Source: Burkholderiales bacterium
Lineage (GTDB): Bacteria; Pseudomonadota; Gammaproteobacteria; Burkholderiales; SG8-41
Assembly: GCA_005800795.1 (NCBI GenBank)
Contig: SYEN01000247.1
Location: 1-6,289, forward strand
Direction of reading: 5' to 3'
Length of the DNA: 6,289 bases
Shown here: positions 1 through 5,732 of the stretch, piece by piece
Layout: the number at the start of each line of letters is the position of its first letter
Numbering within the stretch: position 1 is the first letter of the stretch
Notes under the pieces: generated by a model
Database searches by the model: none
Seen by the model: the letters and a program-made list of their open reading frames with translations, nothing else
What the model was told of the DNA's origin: nothing
Position numbers and translations under genes: made by a program

Positions 1-1420
1 GCGCTATCTGGCCGAGATGGAATCGCAGCTTGAGGCCGCGCGCTTCGCCGGCACGTTTCTGATTGTGCAATCGAGCGGCGGGCTGTTCGACGCCGCCGAC
101 GCGCGGCGCTCGTGCATACGCATGCTGGAGTCGGGGCCGGCTGCCGGTGTGATCGGCACACAGGCGTTGTGTGCAAGCATCGGCTTGCGTAACGCCATCG
201 CCTTCGATATGGGCGGCACCACTGCCAAAGCCGGCGTGATCTACAACGGCGACGTGCTGATGACGGGCAATGCGCTGATCGGCGGTTATGCCACGGGCCT
301 GCCGATCCAGATGCCGATGATCGATATCCAGGAAGTGGGCACGGGCGGGGGCAGTATCGCGCGCGTCGAGGTGGGTAATGCGCTGCGGGTGGGGCCGGAA
401 AGCGCAGGCGCCGCGCCCGGCCCGGTGTGTTACGGCCTGGGCGGTACGGAGCCAACCATCACCGACGCCAATCTCGTGCTGGGGCGTTTGGGCGCTGAAC
501 GTTTTCTCGGTGGTGAAATGCGCCTGGACACCGAGGCTGCGCGACGCGCACTGAATGAAAAAATTGCCGTGCCGCTAGGCATGGATGTCATCGACGCCGC
601 CGAAGGCATCCTGCGCATCGCCACCACCAAGATGGCGCATGTGGTGCGCTGGGTGACTACGGAGCGTGGGCTTGATGCTGCGGACTTCGCGCTGGTTGCC
701 TATGGTGGCGCGGGGCCGTTGCATGCGGCTGCGGTGGCGCGCGAATTGCAGATCGGCACGGTGGTCATTCCGCGCGCGCCGGGGCACTTCTCGGCGTATG
801 GCATGTTGGTCGCTGATTTGCGTCGTGATTTTGTCAGCACCTGGTTTACGCCGCTGGCCGAGGCGTCTTTTGACGAGATGGAAGCGCTGTATGCGGAAAT
901 GGAGGCACGGGGCCGCGACACAGTCACACGTGGCCAGGCCGCGCTTACCGGCACCTCGCGTCGGCGCGCCGCCGACATGCGTTACGTCGGGCAGGAGCAC
1001 GCGGTGACTGTTGATCTGCCGCTTGAACTGTTTCAGTCGCAGGATCGTGATGGCATCAAGCGCCGCTTTGACGCCATGCATCACACCCGCTACGGTTTTT
1101 CGGTAGCGACCGAGAAGGCCGAGATTGTCAGCCTGCGCAGCGCGACGGTGGGCGAGATGCGCAAGCCGCCGTTCGAGCACATAGTGCAAGGAGGCCCGCA
1201 ACCCATGCCGCACGCACAGCGGGGCATGCGCCCGGTGTATTTCGCGGGCACCGGCTTCGTCGATACGGCTGCATTTCAACGCAGTGCGTTGCAAGCCGGC
1301 AACCGCATCACCGGCCCGGCGCTAATTGAAGAACACGCTTCTACGACGGTGGTGCATCCCGGCGACAAACTTGAAGTCGATGCGTTTGGTGATCTGATTA
1401 TCACAATCAACCGGAATTGA
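1..1420 (+). CDS. hyuA: Hydantoinase/oxoprolinase A subunit (HyuA family), 5' end cut by window edge
   Basis: The frame is open from base 2 with no stop and ends at TGA 1418-1420, giving about 472 C-terminal residues. HyuA proteins are usually near 700 residues, so roughly a third lies upstream. Family motifs occur in the usual order: SGPAAG (bases 131-148), the ATP-binding-fold FDMGGTTAK (203-229), GTGGGSIA (338-361), a GPESAGAAPGP/TDANLVLGRL block (392-496), YGGAGPLH (701-724), PGHFSAYG (779-802), then YVGQEHAV and a C-terminal GPALIEEHASTTVVHPGD stretch. Known for the family: with HyuB it forms an ATP-dependent cytoplasmic enzyme acting on cyclic amides (N-methylhydantoin, 5-oxoproline); relatives include acetone and acetophenone carboxylase subunits. 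The substrate here cannot be told. hyuB follows after 2 bases, so the pair is an operon. No frameshift or missing motif is seen. Confidence 0.93.
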   Translation, partial: RYLAEMESQLEAARFAGTFLIVQSSGGLFDAADARRSCIRMLESGPAAGVIGTQALCASIGLRNAIAFDMGGTTAKAGVIYNGDVLMTGNALIGGYATGLPIQMPMIDIQEVGTGGGSIARVEVGNALRVGPESAGAAPGPVCYGLGGTEPTITDANLVLGRLGAERFLGGEMRLDTEAARRALNEKIAVPLGMDVIDAAEGILRIATTKMAHVVRWVTTERGLDAADFALVAYGGAGPLHAAAVARELQIGTVVIPRAPGHFSAYGMLVADLRRDFVSTWFTPLAEASFDEMEALYAEMEARGRDTVTRGQAALTGTSRRRAADMRYVGQEHAVTVDLPLELFQSQDRDGIKRRFDAMHHTRYGFSVATEKAEIVSLRSATVGEMRKPPFEHIVQGGPQPMPHAQRGMRPVYFAGTGFVDTAAFQRSALQAGNRITGPALIEEHASTTVVHPGDKLEVDAFGDLIITINRN

Positions 1421-1422
1421 TC

Positions 1423-3324
1423 ATGGATGCCGTTGTAAAAAATACCGCCAGCCGCATCAACCCGGTGGTCACCGAAATCGTGCGCAACGGCCTCGTCGCT
1501 GTCACCGAGGAAATGAAAATCAACCTCATGCGCACCGCGTACAACATGATCATCTATGAGGCGCTCGACTTCACCGTCGGCATCTTCGACGCGGAAGGCA
1601 ACACGGTGTCCATCGGGCTGGGGCTGCCGATGTTTATCCGCGGTATGAGCGATACGGTAAAAGCCAAGCTCGATCATTTCGGCGCAGACAAGATCGAGCC
1701 GGGTGACATTTTACTCACCAACGATGCTTACATCACCGGCTCGCATCTGAATCACATGACGTTTACCGCGCCGATTTTTGATGACGGCACACTGGTGGGA
1801 TTCTCGTGTTGCATGGCGCATTGGCCCGATGTGGGCGGCACGCTGATGGAAGGCACAACGGATATTTTTTCCGAAGGCCTGCAATTGCCGATCGTCAAAA
1901 TCCACCGCAAAGGCGAACCCAACGAGGAACTGATCGCCATCATTAAGAACAATGTGCGCCTGCCGGAGCGCGCGATGGGCGACTTTCGTGCGCAGATTGC
2001 CGCGGTGAAAACGGGGGAACGGCGTTTTCTCGATCTGATTCGCAAGTATGGCCGCGATGAAGTGCTGGGCGGCATCGCCGCGATCATGGATCAAAGTGAG
2101 GCGTTGGCGCGTGCCCGCGTGCGCGACATGCCCGATGGGGTATATGAGGCCGAGTCGTTTATGGACGACGACGGGGTGAACGTCGGCCAGCGCGTGCCGA
2201 TCAAGGTGCGCGTGACCATCGCGGGTGAGCGCATGACCGTCGATCTGACTGACGTGTCGAAGCAGGTGCAGGGGTTTTATAACTCCGGCATTACTGCCGG
2301 TCGCTCGTGCTGCCAGGTCGCATTCAAGTGCCTCACCTCGGCGCTCGAGCTGCCGATCAACGATGGCGCATTTCGCGCGCTCGATATCATCCTGCCGCCG
2401 GGCCGTGTCGTGAGCGCGGAAAAACCCGCAGCAATGCGCATGTGGATGTGTTATCCGATGACCATTGTTGACACGATCTTCAAGGCGCTGGCGCCTGCGC
2501 TGCCGGAGCAGGTGATCGCCGGGCACCACGCCGACCTGGTGGTGGGCCGCATCAACGGCCGCCGCCCGAAGGACAACAGCTTTTACATTTATCTGGGCGG
2601 CCTCATTGGCGGCGGCTGGGGCGCCAAGTATGACAGCGACGGTCAAAACGCCACCATCGCCATGAACGATGGCGACACCCACAACGGCCCATCGGAGCAG
2701 GTCGAGGCCAAGTATCCGCTGCTGGTGGAGCGTTATTGTTTGCGACCCGATTCGGGTGGCGCGGGGCGTTTTCGCGGCGGGCTGGGAGCCGAGCAGGTGG
2801 TACAGGCGCGCCACCCGATTCGCTTCAGCTCGCAGATGGATCGCGTCAAATGCAAGCCGTGGGGACTGAATGGCGGGCTGTCGGGTTACGGTAATGGCGT
2901 GGCGTTGCATCGCTTCGGCAAGAGTGAAGAGGTGAGCTTCTTTAATGGCAAGGCGCTGAATCAGGTGCTGCAGGCGGGTGACGCCTACATTCTGCGTTCG
3001 GGCGGCGGCGGCGGTTACGGCTCTCCTCTGGAGCGCGAACTCAGCGCGTTGGAGCGCGATGTGCGTTGTGGCTATGTCACACGGGCTTCGGCCGAAACGG
3101 ACTATGGCGTGGTGTTTCGTGAAACGACTTTGGAGATTGATCAAGCCGCCACGCAAGCGCGTCGCGCGCAAATGCGCGAACAAGGTTTGCCGCACGATCA
3201 GCCGATCGCTGAATCGCTGGTACCGCTCCCGTCCTCACAGGACCACCAACACAATACCGAACACGACAAGCTGACCGAAGAAGAGCGGGTGGCGTTTGCA
3301 ATGCAATGCCGCTGCTGCAGTTGA
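1423..3324 (+). CDS. hyuB: Hydantoinase/oxoprolinase B subunit (HyuB family), complete
   Basis: A 633-residue partner of the upstream HyuA. HyuB hallmarks are GDILLTNDAY (residues 94-103), HWPDVGG (133-139), NNVRLPERAMGDFRAQ (176-191), a glycine-rich SGGGGGYGSPLER near 526-538 and a DVRCGYVT...YGVV block after it. The ATG at 1423 is preferred; an in-frame TTG at 1417 overlaps the hyuA TGA and would add two residues. Neither start has a strong Shine-Dalgarno sequence, which suits translational coupling to hyuA. Known for the family: HyuB supplies the other half of the ATP-dependent cyclic-amide hydrolase or related carboxylase, and acts in the cytoplasm. Odd point: after the usual C-terminal block there is a polar tail of about 46 residues (588-633) ending in the cysteine-rich CRCCS. 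No signal peptide or membrane segment is seen. The family call is secure; the substrate is unknown. Confidence 0.95.
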   Translation: MDAVVKNTASRINPVVTEIVRNGLVAVTEEMKINLMRTAYNMIIYEALDFTVGIFDAEGNTVSIGLGLPMFIRGMSDTVKAKLDHFGADKIEPGDILLTNDAYITGSHLNHMTFTAPIFDDGTLVGFSCCMAHWPDVGGTLMEGTTDIFSEGLQLPIVKIHRKGEPNEELIAIIKNNVRLPERAMGDFRAQIAAVKTGERRFLDLIRKYGRDEVLGGIAAIMDQSEALARARVRDMPDGVYEAESFMDDDGVNVGQRVPIKVRVTIAGERMTVDLTDVSKQVQGFYNSGITAGRSCCQVAFKCLTSALELPINDGAFRALDIILPPGRVVSAEKPAAMRMWMCYPMTIVDTIFKALAPALPEQVIAGHHADLVVGRINGRRPKDNSFYIYLGGLIGGGWGAKYDSDGQNATIAMNDGDTHNGPSEQVEAKYPLLVERYCLRPDSGGAGRFRGGLGAEQVVQARHPIRFSSQMDRVKCKPWGLNGGLSGYGNGVALHRFGKSEEVSFFNGKALNQVLQAGDAYILRSGGGGGYGSPLERELSALERDVRCGYVTRASAETDYGVVFRETTLEIDQAATQARRAQMREQGLPHDQPIAESLVPLPSSQDHQHNTEHDKLTEEERVAFAMQCRCCS

Positions 3325-3326
3325 TA

Positions 3327-3352
3327 AAAAGTTGTTTAAAATCAATTACTTA
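3327..3352 (+). repeat. AT-rich 26-base direct repeat, copy A
   Basis: This motif begins 2 bases after the hyuB stop. It matches copy B (4419-4444) at 22 of 26 ungapped positions: shared AAAA, TT, the uninterrupted TTTAAAATCA and TACTTA. It is markedly AT-rich in a GC-rich background. It lies between hyuB and the first tctC gene, and overlaps a possible promoter for the latter. Its function is unknown. Confidence 0.6.
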
Positions 3353-3360
3353 AATATCAT
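3332..3360 (+). promoter_or_regulatory. Possible sigma70-like promoter before the first tctC gene
   Basis: TTGTTT (3332-3337) and TATCAT (3355-3360) are separated by 17 bases. The -10 matches consensus at 5 of 6 positions, the -35 at only 3 of 6. Transcription would begin about 7 bases downstream, at or next to the ATG at 3368, implying a leaderless message; this fits the lack of a Shine-Dalgarno sequence there. AT-rich DNA produces such matches by chance, so this is tentative. Confidence 0.25.
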
Positions 3361-3367
3361 ACCCAAG

Positions 3368-4408
3368 ATGATGCCCTGTAGTACTCTGCCTGAAGCTGCC
3401 CCTTTTGCCGCTGGCTGGGCGCGCGTAACCCGTTCGGCAATTCCTGGCGCGTTGGCAGCGTGTCTGGCCTGCATTGCGCACGGCGTGCAAGCACAAACGC
3501 CTTCGACCGCTGCCGCGTTTCCCGTGAAACCGATACGTCTGGTCGCGCCATTCCCGCCGGGTGGCAGCGTCGACAACACCGCACGCCTGATCGTGCCGGG
3601 CATGAGCGAATCGCTCGGCCAAAACGTGGTGATCGACAATCGCAGCGGCGCGTCCGGCAACATAGGCATGGAATATGTGGCGCGCGCGCCGGCGGATGGC
3701 TACACGCTGCTGATTAATACCGTACCGACGGTGGCGAATCCGGCGTTGTTCAAGTTGAGCTTCGTGCCGGAGCGCGATTTTGCGCCCATTTCACTGTTGA
3801 CGAATGGCCCCAACGTGCTGGTGGTACACCCCTCGCTGCCGGCACGCACCATCAAGGAGTTTGTCGCACTTGCGAAAGCACGGCCCGGCGAAATCAAATA
3901 CACCTCGGCCGGCGCCGGCACGCTGCCGCATCTGGGCATGGGGCTGTTGCGCTACATGACCAAAACCAATCTGCTGCATGTCGCGTACAAGGGTGGCGGG
4001 CCTGCCCTGATCGCACTGATGGCGGGCGAATGCGACACGAGCATGTACACGCTGTTGTCGGTGTCGTCGCATCTGGCGTCAGGCCGGTTGCGCGCCATCG
4101 GCGTCTCGGGCAAAACTCGCTTTGCCTCGCTGCCCGACGTGCCCACGATTGCAGAGTCGGGCGTGCCGGGTTACGAATTCAATGCCTGGATGGGCGTACT
4201 TGCGCCGGCTGCAACACCACCGGCGATCATCCGTACGCTCAACGAACATGTCGCCAAAGCCACGCGCTCACCTGCAGTGGCAGAGCGCTTCGCGCGCGAA
4301 GGCGCCGATATCGTGGCGAGCACGCCCGAGGCTTTTCGCGCACGCATGGCAGCGGACACCGCGATGTGGGCGAAAGTGATCAAAGAGGTGAATTTGCGCG
4401 CCGAGTGA
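3368..4408 (+). CDS. Bug/TctC-family tripartite tricarboxylate transporter substrate-binding protein
   Basis: A periplasmic solute-binding protein of 346 residues, normal for the family once the signal peptide is removed. The N-terminus has an arginine-containing region, a hydrophobic core and a likely signal peptidase I site after GVQA (residue 42). The mature protein follows the Bug pattern: KPIRLVAPFPPGGSVD (residues 54-69), LGQNVVIDNRSGASGNIG (83-100), ADGYTLL (109-115), SAGAGTLPHLGMG (180-192), AYKGGGP (206-212), GRLRAIGVSGKTR (239-251) and LPDVPTIAESGVPGYE (255-270). Known for the family: it binds small carboxylates or related anions, sometimes with TctAB membrane partners, which are absent here. 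It follows hyuB by 43 bases, so it probably delivers or senses the HyuAB substrate. ATG 3368 is chosen because a signal peptide follows; a second ATG sits at 3371 and a TTG at 3296 would overlap hyuB. Upstream Shine-Dalgarno pairing is poor. A LAAC lipobox-like string at 29-32 is followed by more hydrophobic residues, so a lipoprotein is less likely. Confidence 0.92.
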   Translation: MMPCSTLPEAAPFAAGWARVTRSAIPGALAACLACIAHGVQAQTPSTAAAFPVKPIRLVAPFPPGGSVDNTARLIVPGMSESLGQNVVIDNRSGASGNIGMEYVARAPADGYTLLINTVPTVANPALFKLSFVPERDFAPISLLTNGPNVLVVHPSLPARTIKEFVALAKARPGEIKYTSAGAGTLPHLGMGLLRYMTKTNLLHVAYKGGGPALIALMAGECDTSMYTLLSVSSHLASGRLRAIGVSGKTRFASLPDVPTIAESGVPGYEFNAWMGVLAPAATPPAIIRTLNEHVAKATRSPAVAERFAREGADIVASTPEAFRARMAADTAMWAKVIKEVNLRAE

Positions 4409-4418
4409 TATCGCTAAT

Positions 4419-4444
4419 AAAACTTATTTAAAATCACATACTTA
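4419..4444 (+). repeat. AT-rich 26-base direct repeat, copy B
   Basis: This second copy starts 10 bases after the stop of the first tctC gene, in the 78-base gap between the two convergent binding-protein genes. It keeps the TTTAAAATCA and TACTTA blocks of copy A in the same orientation, 1092 bases further on. It also begins an internal direct repeat: ACTTAT at 4422-4427 and again at 4440-4445, 18 bases apart. No G+C-rich hairpin followed by a T-run is seen in the gap, so no intrinsic terminator can be called for either convergent gene. Confidence 0.6.
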
Positions 4445-4486
4445 TAAAACCCACCGCAGGCATGGCGTGTTGCATGACACCTCGGC

Positions 4487-5500
4487 CTACTTTGCCAATC
4501 CCACATCGGTGAGCGCGCCTTTGATTTGCTGGTAGAGCGCATCGAGCTGCTTTTGCGTTTCAGCACGGCCCGCATAAAACGGGATGTAGTGGTTTTTGGT
4601 CGCGTATTCTTCCCAGGTCTTGCTTTCCAGCACGCGCTTGAACGCGCCATCCCAAAACGCAGCCTGCTCCGCCGTGATGCCTTTGGTGCCGAGCATGAAG
4701 CGGCTATTGTAAAACTCGACGTCGTAGCCTTGCTCCTTCCATGTGGGTATGTCTTTGAGCGCCCCGGTCCGGCGCTGCGCGGAAGCAATCCCAAGTATGC
4801 GCAACTTGCCAGCTTGAACATTGTTCCACGCTTGCGCGAAGGACATCGAGGACAAATCGACATGCCCACCAAGTAGTGCGGTCAATGCCTGCGTGTTACC
4901 TTGAAACTGCACCGTCTTGAGCCGCCTTGTATCAGCGCCCATCGCGCGAGCCACCAGCGCGGTATTGAGGTGGCCTGTGCCGCCGGGGCTGAATCCGATG
5001 GCGATGGAGAGCGACGCCGGATCGGCTTTCAATTTCGCCATCAAGTCACGCCCTGATTTCAGCGGCGAACCGGCCTCCACCACCATCGCCATGTCTTCGC
5101 TGAACAGCATCGCAAGCGACGTGTAGCTCTCGTGATTGGCCTTGGAACGCCCGAGAATGTGGTTGTTGAGCAGCGTCATCGTGGACAAATAAATGCGGTG
5201 CGGATCACCGGCGTGCTGATCGAGGTAAGTCGTCGACACATTGCCGCCCCCGCCCGGCTTGTTGACCGGCACCATCGCTACGTCGACGATTTTTTGCTCC
5301 GTCAGAACCCGTTGCAGCATACGTATGGTGGAATCAAGGGACGAACCCGCTGTCGACGGCGTGATGATTTCGACGGTTTTATCCGGCCGCCAGCCGCTTT
5401 GGGCGCGCGATACCGTCGATAAAGTCCATGGCGACGATAGCGCCGCGGCAGCAATCCCCAACGCTACTGCATGGCGGATGTGTGTTGACAATGCAATCAT
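4487..5500 (-). CDS. Divergent Bug/TctC-like periplasmic substrate-binding protein
   Basis: This is a 337-residue protein with a signal peptide (hydrophobic core AVALGIAAAALSS, likely cleavage after SRA at residue 33). The mature part keeps the Bug layout: WRPDKTVEIITPSTAGSSLD (residues 37-56) in place of the usual PFPPGG...D opening, VNKPGGGGNVS (79-89) for the NRPGAGG segment, SIAIGFSPGGTGHLN (165-179) for the central SxGxGSxxH motif, ALTALLGGHVDLSS (205-218) and GKLRILGIASAQRR (231-244). It is clearly distant from the other binding protein in the window, so it probably recognises a different ligand. The ATG at 5500 is chosen because AGGAG lies 6 bases upstream and the signal peptide starts there; an in-frame ATG at 5533 lacks this support. 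It is transcribed towards the first tctC gene and away from the aminotransferase. No TctA/TctB partner is present. Confidence 0.87.
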   Translation of the reverse strand: MIALSTHIRHAVALGIAAAALSSPWTLSTVSRAQSGWRPDKTVEIITPSTAGSSLDSTIRMLQRVLTEQKIVDVAMVPVNKPGGGGNVSTTYLDQHAGDPHRIYLSTMTLLNNHILGRSKANHESYTSLAMLFSEDMAMVVEAGSPLKSGRDLMAKLKADPASLSIAIGFSPGGTGHLNTALVARAMGADTRRLKTVQFQGNTQALTALLGGHVDLSSMSFAQAWNNVQAGKLRILGIASAQRRTGALKDIPTWKEQGYDVEFYNSRFMLGTKGITAEQAAFWDGAFKRVLESKTWEEYATKNHYIPFYAGRAETQKQLDALYQQIKGALTDVGLAK

Positions 5501-5506
5501 GACCCT

Positions 5507-5511
5507 CTCCT
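5507..5511 (-). promoter_or_regulatory. Shine-Dalgarno sequence of the minus-strand tctC-like gene
   Basis: AGGAG on the minus strand, followed by AGGG, ends 6 bases before the ATG at 5500. This strong purine-rich site decides the start in favour of 5500 over the in-frame ATG at 5533. Confidence 0.8.
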
Positions 5512-5542
5512 CGCTTTGGTTTTTTTGGCTCATCAAGGTTTT

Positions 5543-5571
5543 ACTATGCCGCGTACTCTAATACAACCCAA
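5543..5571 (-). promoter_or_regulatory. Weak promoter candidate for the minus-strand tctC-like gene
   Basis: On the minus strand TTGGGT (5571-5566) and CATAGT (5548-5543) are separated by 17 bases. The -10 matches at 4 of 6 positions and the -35 at 3 of 6. The position is reasonable, about 40 bases upstream of the ATG at 5500, but the match is modest. Confidence 0.25.
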
Positions 5572-5575
5572 CAAG

Positions 5576-5592
5576 CAACGCGGCCTGCGTTG
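5576..5592. promoter_or_regulatory. Inverted repeat, candidate operator
   Basis: CAACGC and GCGTTG form perfect 6-base arms around the 5-base centre GGCCT, a 17-base near-palindrome. It sits just upstream of the candidate -35 for the minus-strand gene, in the middle of the divergent region, where a dimeric regulator could control both genes. No regulator gene is in the window, and a 6-base inverted repeat can arise by chance. Confidence 0.35.
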
Positions 5593-5693
5593 GTCAGATT
5601 TTCTCCCTGCAGCGCTTGCGATGCCAAACCGCCCGGTTGACCCCGACAGGGCGCGTGGATGGCTTCGGATTTGTGTAAGAATGGGATGTGAAA

Positions 5694-5719
5694 TGCCTGC
5701 CCCTCCATTGACTCAGGCA
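5694..5719 (+). other. Short hairpin next to the aminotransferase ribosome-binding site
   Basis: TGCCTG (5694-5699) pairs with CAGGCA (5714-5719), leaving a 14-base loop. The downstream arm ends 2 bases before the AGGAG ribosome-binding site. It could influence translation initiation, but the stem is short and the loop long; no T-run follows, so it is not a terminator. Confidence 0.2.
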
Positions 5720-5721
5720 GC

Positions 5722-5726
5722 AGGAG
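5722..5726 (+). promoter_or_regulatory. Shine-Dalgarno sequence of the aminotransferase gene
   Basis: AGGAG lies 6 bases before the ATG at 5733, ideal spacing. It supports this start for a gene whose stop lies beyond the window. Confidence 0.8.
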
Positions 5727-5732
5727 CACCCC

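Larger units (their letters stand above)
5501..5732. other. Divergent intergenic control region
   Basis: This 232-base gap separates two divergent genes, the minus-strand tctC-like gene and the plus-strand aminotransferase. It holds the ribosome-binding sites of both, an inverted repeat (5576-5592), a weak minus-strand promoter candidate (5543-5571) and a short hairpin beside the aminotransferase ribosome-binding site (5694-5719). The part nearest the tctC-like gene (about 5515-5570) is T/A-rich. No convincing coding frame was found in it and no clear plus-strand promoter could be picked. Confidence 0.6.

Noticed and set aside
575..1294. A 239-residue open frame on the minus strand, antisense to hyuA
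   Set aside because: It is low-complexity, Arg/His-rich and without recognisable motifs, while the opposite strand carries conserved HyuA blocks throughout.
1711..3195. A 494-residue open frame on the minus strand, antisense to hyuB
   Set aside because: It is the mirror of a GC-rich coding frame; its composition (many His, Arg, Ala, Gln) has no family motifs, and the plus-strand HyuB frame is unmistakable.
3455..3466. Lipobox-like LAAC in the signal peptide of the first tctC protein
   Set aside because: Hydrophobic residues continue beyond the cysteine and a standard AxA-type cleavage site follows at residues 40-42, as is usual for soluble Bug proteins.
4461..4483. Possible hairpin terminator between the convergent tctC genes (GTGT...ACAC around TGCATG)
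   Set aside because: The stem is only 4 perfect pairs, needs a bulge to extend, and is not followed by a T-run on either strand.
5616..5627. TTGCGATGCCAA, a LysR- or GntR-like imperfect dyad
   Set aside because: Only 8 of 12 positions are symmetric, which is too weak to call an operator beside the better inverted repeat at 5576-5592.
5637..5642. TTGACC as a -35 element for the aminotransferase gene
   Set aside because: No acceptable -10 hexamer lies 16-18 bases downstream; the nearest TAAGAA-like string is about 33 bases away.
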